A stretch of DNA of 64,000 nucleotides from Acidimicrobiia bacterium (lineage in GTDB: Bacteria > Actinomycetota > Acidimicrobiia > Spongiisociales > ZC4RG35): positions 1 to 64,000 of the forward strand of contig JANQOU010000003.1 of the NCBI GenBank assembly GCA_028285585.1, in the 5' to 3' direction. Each line of letters begins with the position of its first letter. The first letter of the stretch is position 1. The notes under the pieces were generated by a model, which saw nothing but the letters and a program-made list of their open reading frames with translations, ran no database searches and was not told the DNA's origin. This document shows positions 45,900-57,381 of this stretch, one piece after another. A program made the position numbers and the translations under genes.

Positions 45900-46541
45900 G
45901 TGACCACCGCCGCTTCTGAATTCGATGCCTTGCGAGAGCGTGTTCTGGTTTGCACCGATTGCTCGCTGTGCGAGACCAGGACGAATGTGGTGTTTGGCGT
46001 CGGCTCGTCAACCGCACGATTGATGTTCGTCGGTGAGGCACCGGGCAAGAACGAAGACCTCCAAGGGGAGCCGTTCGTAGGAGCAGCCGGGCATCTGCTC
46101 GACGAGTTGCTGGCCGACATCAATGTTCCCCGAGGTGACGTGTACATAGCCAACGTCCTCAAGTGTCGTCCGCCAGGCAACCGCGACCCTCGGCCTGACG
46201 AGATCGACGCTTGCAAGGTCTATCTGCGGGAGCAGATCCGGATGATCTCACCTGAAGTGGTTGTGACTCTTGGCAACTTCGCAACCAAGCTCCTGCTTCG
46301 CACCGAGACGGGCATCACGAGGCTGCGCGGCACTCGCTACTCCTGGTGGCTTGGAGCGACATTGATCCCGACCTTCCATCCCGCAGCTGCCTTGCGAGGC
46401 GGCGACCGGGTCAAGGATCAGATGCGTCAGGACTTTTTCCTGGTGAGTGAGGTCTTGCGGGGTGAAGTGGTGACAGAGCCACCCCAGCAACCCGAGGAAG
46501 TCTCCGAGCCTGAAGCCGCCCAGATGGAGTTGTTCAGATGA
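45900..46541 (+). CDS. Type-4/5-like uracil-DNA glycosylase family protein
   Basis: CSLCETRTNVVFGVGSSTARLMFVGEAPGKNEDLQGEPFVGAAG; LKCRPPGNRDP; PTFHPAA. Confidence 0.9.
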   Translation: MTTAASEFDALRERVLVCTDCSLCETRTNVVFGVGSSTARLMFVGEAPGKNEDLQGEPFVGAAGHLLDELLADINVPRGDVYIANVLKCRPPGNRDPRPDEIDACKVYLREQIRMISPEVVVTLGNFATKLLLRTETGITRLRGTRYSWWLGATLIPTFHPAAALRGGDRVKDQMRQDFFLVSEVLRGEVVTEPPQQPEEVSEPEAAQMELFR

Positions 46542-46990
46542 TCGAGGTCCGATGCCCCGATGCCGCAGACACTCAGGCCTTCGCTGGCCGTCTTGCTTCG
46601 GCGTTGCGGCCCGGGGATGTGATCGAGCTGGCCGGCGGCCTCGGCTCAGGGAAGACATTGTTCACCGGGGGTCTGGCCGCCGGGCTCGGTGTCGACGAGC
46701 CGGTGGTTTCCCCTTCGTTTGTCTTGGTTCGGCTCTACCGCAGCGGCTTCATGCCGGTGGTTCATGTCGATGTCTACCGGCTGGGCTCTCTGAACGAGTT
46801 CGACGACCTCGACGTTTTCGAGCTGGCACGAGACGGAGTCCTTGTTATCGAGTGGGGTGACGCTGTGGAGCAGACGCTTCCAGAAGATCACCTGCGGATC
46901 GAGTTTGCGGTGGAAGACGACGAAACCAGGGTCCTCCGCCTCGTCCCTTCGGGAACCTGGGCTGAGCGCGACCTGGCCGGGGTGGCATGA
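46538..46990 (+). CDS. tsaE: tRNA t6A biosynthesis ATPase TsaE
   Basis: GGLGSGKTLFTGGLAAGLGVDEPVVSPSFVLV...HVDVYRL. Confidence 0.93.
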   Translation: MIEVRCPDAADTQAFAGRLASALRPGDVIELAGGLGSGKTLFTGGLAAGLGVDEPVVSPSFVLVRLYRSGFMPVVHVDVYRLGSLNEFDDLDVFELARDGVLVIEWGDAVEQTLPEDHLRIEFAVEDDETRVLRLVPSGTWAERDLAGVA

Positions 46991-47694
46991 AGCTTCTCGC
47001 CATCGAGACCGCCACACCAGGGGCCTCCGTGGCGCTGGTCGAAGATCGCACGACACTCGCTGCTGCTTCGAGGATCGATCGGGTCGGCCATGCCGAGTTC
47101 TTGGTGCCGGCCATCGACTTCTGCTTCGACCAGGTCGGCTGGAATCCGTCTGATCTCGATGCCGTGGTCGTCGATGTCGGCCCCGGCTTGTACACGGGGA
47201 TTCGTGTCGGGCTGGCAACTGCCCAAGGTTTGGCAGCAGCCTTTGGAATCCCGGTCATCCCTGCGGTGTCCGTGGACGCCGTTGCCCTAGAGGCCAGGAC
47301 CGGACATCGCATGATCTGGGCGGTGGTGGATGTGAGACGGGGCGAGTTCGCGGTTGGCCGCTATCAGCCGGTGCCTGGTGGAGTGGTCAAGCAGGGCCCG
47401 ACCGAGTTGCTCAAGCCTGATGTTCTCAGAGCCATGCTCGACTCCAGCTCGGAGCAGAGTCTTGTGGTTGGGGATGTCAGCGCCTTGCCAGAGGGGATTT
47501 TCCGGGGTCTCCATAGGGCCAAGACCGGCAAGCCCAGGTACCCGTATGCGGTGACCCTGGCCGAGATTGGCCACGCCCGTTACGAGGCCGGCGAATATCC
47601 GGCACCCGACGACATCCGCCCGCTCTACATGCGTGAGCCAGATGTCACCATCAACTGGGAGAAGCTCCGCGAGGAGGGGCCGTGGGCAAGCTGA
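46987..47694 (+). CDS. tsaB: tRNA t6A biosynthesis protein TsaB
   Basis: LLAIETATPGASVALVED, GPGLYTGIRVGLATAQGLA. Confidence 0.93.
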   Translation: MKLLAIETATPGASVALVEDRTTLAAASRIDRVGHAEFLVPAIDFCFDQVGWNPSDLDAVVVDVGPGLYTGIRVGLATAQGLAAAFGIPVIPAVSVDAVALEARTGHRMIWAVVDVRRGEFAVGRYQPVPGGVVKQGPTELLKPDVLRAMLDSSSEQSLVVGDVSALPEGIFRGLHRAKTGKPRYPYAVTLAEIGHARYEAGEYPAPDDIRPLYMREPDVTINWEKLREEGPWAS

Positions 47695-48161
47695 TGACCC
47701 TTCGTGCATTCGAGGAGGCGGATATCCCCGCGGTTGCCGCATTGGAGGCAGCCAACCAGCCAAGACCGTGGTCGCCGAAGGTGTTCATCGACGAGATCGG
47801 GAGGTCTGATCGCCGATACATCGTGGCCGAGGATGACGGAATCGTCGGCTTCGGCGGGGTGATGCTGGTGGGTGACGAGGCGCACGTGACCAACCTTCTC
47901 GTCGATCCGGCCCGACGTGGCGAGGGCATCGGCAGATCGGTCCTCACCAAGCTGGTCTTGCTTTCTGTCGACTCGGGGGCCGAGCATCTGACGCTCGAAG
48001 TGCGATCCAAGAACGAAGCGGCCCTTGGGCTCTATCGCAGCTTCGGGCTGGCGCCTGTGGGTGTGAGACCCAAATACTACGGAGACGACGACGCCCTGAT
48101 CATGTGGGCCCACGACATCGCCACCACCTGGCCTAGCTCGACAGAGGAGTCGGAGCATTGA
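47682..48161 (+). CDS. rimI: Ribosomal protein S18-alanine N-acetyltransferase (GNAT)
   Basis: [48 protein letters not shown]; position between tsaB and tsaD. Confidence 0.88.
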   Translation: MGKLMTLRAFEEADIPAVAALEAANQPRPWSPKVFIDEIGRSDRRYIVAEDDGIVGFGGVMLVGDEAHVTNLLVDPARRGEGIGRSVLTKLVLLSVDSGAEHLTLEVRSKNEAALGLYRSFGLAPVGVRPKYYGDDDALIMWAHDIATTWPSSTEESEH

Positions 48162-49159
48162 AGCCGACCATCCTCGCCTTCGAGACCAGCTGTGACGAGA
48201 CGGCTGTGGCCGTGGTTCACGGCGACGAAGCCCTTTCCAACGTGTTGTCCAGCCAGGTCGATCTCCATTCGCGCTTCGGTGGCGTGGTGCCCGAGGTTGC
48301 CGCCCGGGCACATGTCGAGTCGATCCGTGGCCTGACCCACCAGGCGCTGTCGGAGGCTGGCGTGCACCCGGCCGACCTCGACGGGATCGCCGCCACCGCC
48401 GGTCCTGGCCTCGTCGGCGCTCTCCTTGTCGGGCACTCCTTTGCCAAGGCGACAGCCTGGGCCCGGCAGCTGCCCTTCATCGGCGTCGATCACATGGAAG
48501 GCCACTTGATGGCCCCGCGTCTCCAGTTCGAGGAGTTCACACCTCCTGCGGTGGTGCTGCTTGCGTCGGGTGGGCACAGCCAGATCGTTCACGTCACCGA
48601 CTGGGGTGAGTACCAGACGCTCGGGTCGACCATCGACGACGCAGCCGGGGAGGCGTTCGACAAGCTGGCCCGAGCGATGGGTCTCGGGTTTCCAGGTGGC
48701 CCTGCTATCGACAAGGCGTCAGAAGGTGGTGACCCGGCGACGGTGCGTTTTCCCAGGGCGTTGCCCGACCGGCCGTTCGACTTCTCCTTCTCGGGGTTGA
48801 AGACGTCGGTTGTCAGGTTCATCGAGAAGGCGGTGGCCGCTGATGAGCTTCCGTCGCTGCCAGACGTCGCAGCTTCGGTTCAGGAGGCGATAGTGGACGT
48901 CCTAGTGGACAAGACCTTCGAGGCCGTCGATCAGACAGGGGTTCTCGTGGTCGGTGGGGGAGGAGGGGTCCTCGCCAATCGCAGGTTGAGGGCCCGTTTC
49001 GCAGAGGAGGCCGACAAGCGTGGAGTGACGCTCACGATGCCGGACCCTGTGTTGTGCACCGACAATGCCGCGATGATCGGCGTCGCCGGGGCTCACTGGC
49101 TGTCCGTGGGGAGAATCACCGATTGGGCGGAGAACGCCGACCCGTCGCTGATACTTTGA
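48158..49159 (+). CDS. tsaD: tRNA t6A threonylcarbamoyltransferase TsaD
   Basis: [66 protein letters not shown]. Confidence 0.95.
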   Translation: MKPTILAFETSCDETAVAVVHGDEALSNVLSSQVDLHSRFGGVVPEVAARAHVESIRGLTHQALSEAGVHPADLDGIAATAGPGLVGALLVGHSFAKATAWARQLPFIGVDHMEGHLMAPRLQFEEFTPPAVVLLASGGHSQIVHVTDWGEYQTLGSTIDDAAGEAFDKLARAMGLGFPGGPAIDKASEGGDPATVRFPRALPDRPFDFSFSGLKTSVVRFIEKAVAADELPSLPDVAASVQEAIVDVLVDKTFEAVDQTGVLVVGGGGGVLANRRLRARFAEEADKRGVTLTMPDPVLCTDNAAMIGVAGAHWLSVGRITDWAENADPSLIL

Positions 49160-49197
49160 AAGCAGCTGGGATCTGAGTCTCTTCGACTCAGATCCAG

Positions 49198-49224
49198 TTA
49201 GCACTCCATCTCCCGGAGTGCTAG
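49198..49224 (+). promoter_or_regulatory. CIRCE element 1 (HrcA operator)
   Basis: TTAGCACTC-N9-GAGTGCTAG. Confidence 0.93.
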
Positions 49225-49232
49225 CGTGCCTC

Positions 49233-49259
49233 CTAGCACTCGACTAGCGAGAGTGCTAA
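49233..49259 (+). promoter_or_regulatory. CIRCE element 2 (HrcA operator)
   Basis: CTAGCACTC-N9-GAGTGCTAA. Confidence 0.93.
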
Positions 49260-49351
49260 AGGTGGGCAAAATGCCTTTCATTCCTTGATGAATCGGGGAG
49301 TGGAGGCGTGCCCGTTGGTAAGCACGTAAACGCTCAAGGAGGAGCATACGT

Positions 49352-49642
49352 ATGAAGCTTCAGCCGCTCGGTGATCGTGTGGTTGTCACAGCTACGGACG
49401 AGGCGGAGTCCCGCACTCCGTCCGGGCTGGTCATCCCCGACACCGCAAAGGAGAAGCCGCAGATCGGCGAAGTCGTAGCAGTGGGCCCTGGGGTCCGTGA
49501 CGACGACGGCGAGCGCATCGAGATGGATGTGTCTGTCGGCGACAAGGTTCTCTACTCGAAGTTCGCCGGCACCGAGGTCAAGCTCGACTCGGACGAGTAT
49601 CTCGTCCTTTCCGAGCGCGACGTCTTGGCGATTGTCAACTGA
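49352..49642 (+). CDS. groES: Co-chaperonin GroES
   Basis: [53 protein letters not shown]-like RBS. Confidence 0.97.
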   Translation: MKLQPLGDRVVVTATDEAESRTPSGLVIPDTAKEKPQIGEVVAVGPGVRDDDGERIEMDVSVGDKVLYSKFAGTEVKLDSDEYLVLSERDVLAIVN

Positions 49643-49650
49643 GGAGCTGA

Positions 49651-51291
<1,641 letters not shown>

Positions 51292-51313
51292 TCCTCTGTC
51301 TGAATCGACTGTT

Positions 51314-51343
51314 GGAGAAGGGGCCTTCACGGGCCCCTTCTCC
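51314..51343 (+). terminator. Intrinsic-type terminator hairpin after groEL
   Basis: GGAGAAGGGGCC TTCACG GGCCCCTTCTCC. Confidence 0.8.
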
Positions 51344-51429
51344 TCTTTGGGCGCTGCCTTGGTTGGAAATCCATTCTCGCTCACCTAACTTGGTGTCGCC
51401 AAGGTCGAATCGAGAGGGAGGGTCTCACT

Positions 51430-52554
51430 TTGCCATCTGTCCGTTCGCTGGTGAGATGGCTCACCCGTGTTGTGCCGGAGGAGTATCGGCCGGAGGTTCG
51501 CAAGTACCAGCGTTATGTGCTGCAAGCCGCCACCGCGGCCAAGGGTGGCCGCAGGCCGATCAAGGCGGAACGGGTGGTGTGGCTCCGCACCGAGGTTGCG
51601 GATATTGAAACCGTCTTGCTTCCTCACCCAGGGCCCACAGAGGTCTTGGTCGAGATTGAGCGCACTCTGGTCAGCGTGGGGACTGAGAGGGCGTTTCTGG
51701 CGGGTTTGCCCAACGCTTCTCAGACGTTTCCGTCCGGTGCAGGGTATTCCGCCTCCGGGAGAGTGATCGAGGTCGGCCGCAGAGTGTCAGGCTTGTCAGT
51801 TGGCCAGCGGGTGGCCGGTGTGGCTCCTCACGTCTCCCACGCGGTGGGCGATGCCGATCGATTCGTTCCCGTGCCCGATGACGTCCCTCCTAGGGACGCC
51901 TCCTTCGTTCAATTGGGGGCGATTGCCATGCATGGGTTGCGTCGAGCCCGGATCTCGCCGGGGATGACAGTTGCCGTGGTCGGTCTCGGGCTCATAGGCC
52001 AGCTCAGCATCCAATTGGCTCGCTGGGCAGGAGCTGTTCCAATCGTGGGCGTGGCGCGTACGAGCGCCCATCACGAACAGGCGTTGGCCAGCGGATGCGA
52101 TGACGTGGTCGCGTTGGGTGAGGACCCGTTGGCCGATTCGCAAATCGGGGCCGATGTGGTCATCGAGGCTTCCGGCAACCCTGTGGCCGCGCTCTCGGCG
52201 TGCCAGATGGCTCGCGATGGAGGAAGGGTCGTGCTATTGGGTAGCTCCCGAGGATTGACACATGACACCGATTTTGGTGAGTTAGTTGCTGACCGTGGCC
52301 TGTCTTTGGTAGGAGCCCATATCTCGAACGCTCCCAAGCGGTGGTCGAAGGGGTCAGAGTGGCCTCGTCGCGCCGAGTCGGCGCTGTTCTTGGATCTCCA
52401 AGCAAACCGGCGAGTGAAAGTTGGGCATCTCGTAGACCGTGAGGTTGCGCCGAGTGATGCCAACGCCGTTTATGAGCAAATGCTGGCGGGGCAGACGACG
52501 ACGTTGGGGCTCGTATTCAATTGGTCTCAAGCCAGGAAGGAGGTCTGCTCTTGA
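51430..52554 (+). CDS. Zinc-type (MDR) dehydrogenase-like oxidoreductase
   Basis: LVEIERTLVSVGTERAFL, GYSASGRVIEVGRRVSGLSVGQRV, VAVVGLGLIGQLSIQLARWAG. Confidence 0.85.
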   Translation: MPSVRSLVRWLTRVVPEEYRPEVRKYQRYVLQAATAAKGGRRPIKAERVVWLRTEVADIETVLLPHPGPTEVLVEIERTLVSVGTERAFLAGLPNASQTFPSGAGYSASGRVIEVGRRVSGLSVGQRVAGVAPHVSHAVGDADRFVPVPDDVPPRDASFVQLGAIAMHGLRRARISPGMTVAVVGLGLIGQLSIQLARWAGAVPIVGVARTSAHHEQALASGCDDVVALGEDPLADSQIGADVVIEASGNPVAALSACQMARDGGRVVLLGSSRGLTHDTDFGELVADRGLSLVGAHISNAPKRWSKGSEWPRRAESALFLDLQANRRVKVGHLVDREVAPSDANAVYEQMLAGQTTTLGLVFNWSQARKEVCS

Positions 52555-53585
52555 GGATCTCCTTGATCGGTTGCGGTGAGATCTCGCCTCACAATGCCAG
52601 TGGGATCGTTGCGTCGCGAAGGGGTGAGTTAGGTCCTGTCATGGATCTGAATGCTCAGGCTGCTCAGATGCTGGGTGATCAGTTTGGTGTTCCGCACACA
52701 ACGGAGCTCTCCTCGATCTTGGACGATGCTGCCGTGGATGCGGTGGTGATTGCCGTGCCGCACTTTCTCCACGCCGATATGGCTCGCCAAGCCGCTGAGG
52801 CCGGGAAGCATGTGATTGTTGAGAAACCGATAGCAACAACACCCAAGGACGCAGACCTGATGATCGAGTCGTGCCGTAAGGCGGGTGTGAGCCTTTCGGT
52901 TTTGTTCAGCTTCCGCTACGAGCCCCGACTAGTTCGTGCGAAAGAGGTGTTTGATGCGGGTGCGATCGGGGAAGTGGTTGCCACGAGCATTCAGTTTGTG
53001 ACCGAGAAGCCTACGAGTTACTTCACAGAAGGCTACGACAAGCGAGTTCAAAGCGATTGGCGTGGGTCATGGTCCAAGGCTGGCGGTGGTGTGCTCTTGA
53101 TGAACGTATGTCACATGCTGGACTACTTCAGGTATGTCACCGGTTTGGATGTCTCGCAGGTTTCAGGGGAGATGTCTTCGGACAGGTCGCCCGCCGAGGT
53201 TGAGGACACGATTGCGGTTTCAATGCGTTACAGCTCCGGTGCCATAGGCTCGGTTCTCGCCTCTGGAGCAGCTCGCGGGGAGAAGTGGCGGTCTGACGAG
53301 ATGATCTGGGGTACTCACGGCTCGATGGAGCTTGCGCCAAACAACCGCGTCTACACCATGCGCCGATCTGGTGGCCTGCTGCCGGCGCGCTGGCAGCGCT
53401 TGAAGCTCGGCCCGAAGGTCAATCGAATCGCCCGCTACTTCGACGAGTTCATCGACTCGGTGGCCAAAGGTGAGGAGCCAGCAGTCACCGGCGAGGATGG
53501 TCGAGTGAATCTCGAAGTGGTGCTTGCTGTCTACGAGGCTGCTCGCACGGGGGTATCCGTTGCCGTCGGAGAAAGCCGCCCGTGA
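52551..53585 (+). CDS. Gfo/Idh/MocA family oxidoreductase
   Basis: LRISLIGCGEIS, AVDAVVIAVPHFLHADMARQAAEAGKHVIVEKPIATT; AAGGAGGT RBS and TTGA stop/start overlap. Confidence 0.92.
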   Translation: MRISLIGCGEISPHNASGIVASRRGELGPVMDLNAQAAQMLGDQFGVPHTTELSSILDDAAVDAVVIAVPHFLHADMARQAAEAGKHVIVEKPIATTPKDADLMIESCRKAGVSLSVLFSFRYEPRLVRAKEVFDAGAIGEVVATSIQFVTEKPTSYFTEGYDKRVQSDWRGSWSKAGGGVLLMNVCHMLDYFRYVTGLDVSQVSGEMSSDRSPAEVEDTIAVSMRYSSGAIGSVLASGAARGEKWRSDEMIWGTHGSMELAPNNRVYTMRRSGGLLPARWQRLKLGPKVNRIARYFDEFIDSVAKGEEPAVTGEDGRVNLEVVLAVYEAARTGVSVAVGESRP

Positions 53586-54340
53586 AGCTGGTTGAGTCGA
53601 GCAGTGAGGCAGGGGATAGCGCGAGCCCAGAGCGGTCGGCTGTAAGTGTCCGGGTGACACACACTCTTCGTGATGTGAGCGGTGACCCGCGCGCAGTGGC
53701 CTCGCTCGGGATTGACGGCACGACAGGAAAGGAGTTGGTGGTTCTCGCTTCTGAAGTCGGGTCGCATGTGGAGGCACCGGCACACGTCTTCTTCGAGCCT
53801 CTCACCACTGATCCGATCGTCAACTTGCTGATACCACTGGTTGCCCGGTCGTTGGATGCAATGGAAGCTGCGAACGTCCAGCCCGGATGGACTGCACACG
53901 TCTTGGGATGCAATCTTCCCGCTCGGATTCATGCCGAAGTGTGCAATTGGGGAGGCGCTCGCTCGGTGCTGAGCCAGGCGGGCTCCGCAATGCTGGAGCA
54001 AACCGATATCGGCGGCCCGTCAGAGCATGTGTTCTTCCTGTTCGGAGTCACCAATCGTGAGTTGAGCGCCGTTCTGTCGGCGGCTCCTGACCTAAGCACC
54101 GTCGTAATCAGCGATCTGACGCCCGGCGACCCTCTACCGATCAGCTTCTACGGCTCGATGCACCGGAGAGGGGTCGACCTGCTCGCTCCGAACCCGAAAC
54201 CTCGCGACGAGCTGATGGGACGCGCTGCTTCACTCCTGAAAGAAAGGCCGATCACTGATGCTTTGTCTCTTGGGTCGTTCTCTGTTGAGACGGGCACTGC
54301 CGACGGTTCTGGTTGCAAGGTGATCGACTGGCCGTCCTGA
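53582..54340 (+). CDS. Cyclase-family (kynurenine formamidase-like) protein, tentative
   Basis: ELVVLASEVGSHVEAPAHVFFE resembles the metal-binding GTHxDxPxH motif, with first residues diverged. Confidence 0.45.
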   Translation: MKLVESSSEAGDSASPERSAVSVRVTHTLRDVSGDPRAVASLGIDGTTGKELVVLASEVGSHVEAPAHVFFEPLTTDPIVNLLIPLVARSLDAMEAANVQPGWTAHVLGCNLPARIHAEVCNWGGARSVLSQAGSAMLEQTDIGGPSEHVFFLFGVTNRELSAVLSAAPDLSTVVISDLTPGDPLPISFYGSMHRRGVDLLAPNPKPRDELMGRAASLLKERPITDALSLGSFSVETGTADGSGCKVIDWPS

Positions 54341-54356
54341 GACGAGCCAAGCCAAG

Positions 54357-54599
54357 TCAGTGCTGCAGGCCTGCCTTAGCCTCGACGAGTGTTTGGAGAG
54401 CTCCTACGTCTTCCAGGCGCGCGAATTCCTCACCTGCGAACTGGATCCCAAACTCCTGCTCGATCAGAAACATGAGTGTCACGTGGGCCAGTGAGTCCCA
54501 TTCTTCGATATCCGCCGCCGTAGTCGCGCTCGTTAAGACGAGATTGGGGTCATCGAGCACATCGCGAAAGATGTGCAGAAGACGATCATCGACTGTCAC
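54357..54599 (-). CDS. Acyl carrier protein
   Basis: TTAADIEEWDSLAHVTLMFLIEQEFGIQF with DSL phosphopantetheine site. Confidence 0.9.
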   Translation of the reverse strand: MTVDDRLLHIFRDVLDDPNLVLTSATTAADIEEWDSLAHVTLMFLIEQEFGIQFAGEEFARLEDVGALQTLVEAKAGLQH

Positions 54600-56524
54600 G
54601 AAACCTCCGTGGTTACGAACTGGCTGTCTATTGGGTTCTTGTCGAGCTCGTATGACCAGACCGTTTCTTCGGCCGTCTCCGACTCCAACTGAAACCCGAG
54701 TGATTCGTAGAGCCCTGCCACGAGGCCGTTGCGATCTGTGGGGCGGTACACGCCCCGCAACGACTTGTATCCCAGATCGCGTGCTCTTGCCGCCAGTTCT
54801 CCGACTAGAGCCACTTCGACAGTTCTGCCGATAACTCGGCAGCTCATCAGCAACGTGTCTATCTCCAACACTTGGCCTTCGTTCGTTCCCATGACGATGC
54901 CGACCAGGCCGTGGTCTGCGAAACGATCGCGCAGTTTGAGATAGAGATGAATCGACTCGGGACGCTCGATGATCTCTTGGACAGCGGCCTGGTTGTGACG
55001 GCGAGTCGTCAGATTGAACTGGTTGGTCTTGCCAATCAACTGAACGATGCGAGCAAGGTGGAAATCGTCGAACGGCTGGATTGTCGCTCTCATGTCGAGA
55101 CTACGTAGGAAGTCGTCGAGAGAGTCGGCCTTATCTCTGGCTTCAAAAGCCTGGTTGCGGGCGCGGTAGGACTCTGTACGTCGGTTGTCTTCGTCCGTGT
55201 AGCTGGCTGACTCGAAGTGTGGGTATCGGGCGAGGGTTTCGACATAACGCGATGGGTCCTCAGGGAGGACGATCACGTCGACCATCTCCAATGCTTGGCG
55301 CACCACTTCTCGTTCGGCAGGCTGGTCATCGACAAAAACCATGGCGTCGAGGCCAAGACCGAGGCTTTCCGCGATTCTTCGGATGTTCTCCGGCTTTGGT
55401 CGCCAGTTGGCCTGAAACGTTGCGATGTCATTGAGGGACAGCCGCATGTCCGGATGAGACTCAAAGGGTTTCCGGGCTGTGGCTTCGTCGTTCTTCGAGC
55501 AGACTGCCAGCACCACTCCGCGGTCTTTTAGGGAGAGCACGTACTCCTGAAAGGCGGCAAAGGCCTCACCATCGAACCCATGACCGATCCGGATCCCGTC
55601 CATCCCGTCCTCGCCGATGATTCCTCCCCACAGCGTCCCGTCCAGGTCGAGCACGAGGCACTTCCGGGTCATGCCGAGTTGGGCGCCGATCATGGCGCTG
55701 ATGTCTCTTGCCATCGTGGGTAGGGCATCGAAGGCGACCGCCTGTTTGGAGCGATGCCAATAACGATCGTCAAACCACCGGCCCTTTCCGAGGTTGGCGG
55801 CCAGTCGCTCACAATCGAGAATGGCGACTTCTTTGGGGGCCAGATCGCCGAGTTGCGAGTTAACGGCCGCGACCATCGAAGAACGAGATCCGGCAAGCTT
55901 CGAGGAGAGGTGCCCAAACGGGTCCTCCGGTCTCTTCACGAAGCTGGTGTGGATGACTGTAGCGTTCGTGTTGTCGGTGATCCGTGCCCACAGACCTTCC
56001 CAGCGAACCACTTCCTGTTTCACAGTCTCGTCAGGGCTCGGTGAGTAGTCGGGTAGCTCGAGATCACCTTCGTGCACGGCCAGCACGACCAGTTCGGGAT
56101 CGTGGGCGTAGAGGCCGCTCTCCTTATTCAGGATCTCCTGCTGGTACTGCCCGTAACCGGACTCGTAGATGTCGAGATGGACACCGCGCTCGGCGGCAGC
56201 GAGCCGAAGCAGATCGACGAGTTGGTCGGTGGTGTAGCTTCCGATCACGGCAAGTCGAGCACTACGTCGTGCGATTGGTGCGAACTCGGGATACAGGCGC
56301 TTGAGGATGCGTCCTGCTGCATCCCAAGATCGGTAGTCGAGACCTGACTTGACGACTTGGGCGCACCACTTGATTGCCTCTTTGGCCTCGTCGAGTTCCA
56401 CGTAGGCGCGAGCCACGCCTAGGCATGCAAGAGGAGATGGGATCTCTGTCAGCCGGGCAGCTTCGAGAGCGCTTTCGAGGGTAGCTCTCTTGCTATCGGT
56501 TTCTTGAGGTGCGGCCACGGTCAT
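54596..56524 (-). CDS. FkbH-like protein (HAD superfamily subfamily IIIC)
   Basis: CLVLDLDGTLWGGIIGEDGMDGIRIG, LAVCSKNDEATARKPFESHPDMRL, MVFVDDQPAEREVVRQAL; ATGA overlap with ACP. Confidence 0.93.
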   Translation of the reverse strand: MTVAAPQETDSKRATLESALEAARLTEIPSPLACLGVARAYVELDEAKEAIKWCAQVVKSGLDYRSWDAAGRILKRLYPEFAPIARRSARLAVIGSYTTDQLVDLLRLAAAERGVHLDIYESGYGQYQQEILNKESGLYAHDPELVVLAVHEGDLELPDYSPSPDETVKQEVVRWEGLWARITDNTNATVIHTSFVKRPEDPFGHLSSKLAGSRSSMVAAVNSQLGDLAPKEVAILDCERLAANLGKGRWFDDRYWHRSKQAVAFDALPTMARDISAMIGAQLGMTRKCLVLDLDGTLWGGIIGEDGMDGIRIGHGFDGEAFAAFQEYVLSLKDRGVVLAVCSKNDEATARKPFESHPDMRLSLNDIATFQANWRPKPENIRRIAESLGLGLDAMVFVDDQPAEREVVRQALEMVDVIVLPEDPSRYVETLARYPHFESASYTDEDNRRTESYRARNQAFEARDKADSLDDFLRSLDMRATIQPFDDFHLARIVQLIGKTNQFNLTTRRHNQAAVQEIIERPESIHLYLKLRDRFADHGLVGIVMGTNEGQVLEIDTLLMSCRVIGRTVEVALVGELAARARDLGYKSLRGVYRPTDRNGLVAGLYESLGFQLESETAEETVWSYELDKNPIDSQFVTTEVS

Positions 56525-57126
56525 CCGTCCGTTCTCGAAGCGTTGGACTTCATGTCAGCCCTTCTCTTTGTGTTCGGGGCATAAATCACTCTCGGTGAAT
56601 TGGTGACCACAGTTGCCCCTGGCGGGACGTCGGTATAGATCACAACGTTCGGGCTGATGCGAGCACCATCTCCGATGGTCACTTTGCCCAAGATCACCAC
56701 GCCAGGCCCGATTTGGACGTTGGCTCCGATTTTTGGAGCCTCTTCTCGGGTGACTCCCCGGCCGGCGCTTCCCATTGTGACGCTGTGCTGGATGACACAC
56801 CCGTCGCCGATCTCCGCGTAATGATGGATCACGATCCCTCCTTGATGGGGGAACATCACCCCCTCACCGAGGCGAGCCGAGCGATGGAGTTCTATCCCGT
56901 GGTTGTTGCGCACATACCGATGGGCGACGATGTAGATGAGATCGAAGGCTCGCCCTAGGATCTTGCGAGCCAAGGTGTCGCGTGGCCCATGCTGGGCCCA
57001 CACTCCAAACCGGTACATTGCGAGTGCTCGGAACCCCGGTCGTGTCCAGTCGCGTCGGTAGTTGTCGTATTCTTCGCTGAGAAGCGCTTTGAGCTCGCGG
57101 AACGACCAGGCTTCCGTTCGGGTCAT
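56521..57126 (-). CDS. Serine O-acetyltransferase-like hexapeptide-repeat protein
   Basis: IELHRSARLGEGVMFPHQGGIVIHHYAEIGDGCVIQHSVTMGS...PKIGANVQIGPGVVILGKVTIGDGARI; start moved to MTRTEAWSF. Confidence 0.9.
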   Translation of the reverse strand: MTRTEAWSFRELKALLSEEYDNYRRDWTRPGFRALAMYRFGVWAQHGPRDTLARKILGRAFDLIYIVAHRYVRNNHGIELHRSARLGEGVMFPHQGGIVIHHYAEIGDGCVIQHSVTMGSAGRGVTREEAPKIGANVQIGPGVVILGKVTIGDGARISPNVVIYTDVPPGATVVTNSPRVIYAPNTKRRADMKSNASRTDG

Positions 57127-57381
57127 GTCGAACACCAATCTACGGCCGTTGTAACACGGCGACATAAGGTGTTCACTTGATGGCCCCCATGTCCATTCAA
57201 CAGTTCCAAGCCCCCCTTGGCTGTTCAACATCCTATCGGCCTCTGGCCCATGTGCTAGAGGCGGTCAGCTCTTTTCAGCCCCGGTTTCGAGGCTGGCCGC
57301 CAGCTCGGCAGGGTTCCCTCCATCACATATCTGAACAAGGTGACGACCGAACAGCCTGGTGGCCGGAGGATCTGGCACGGG

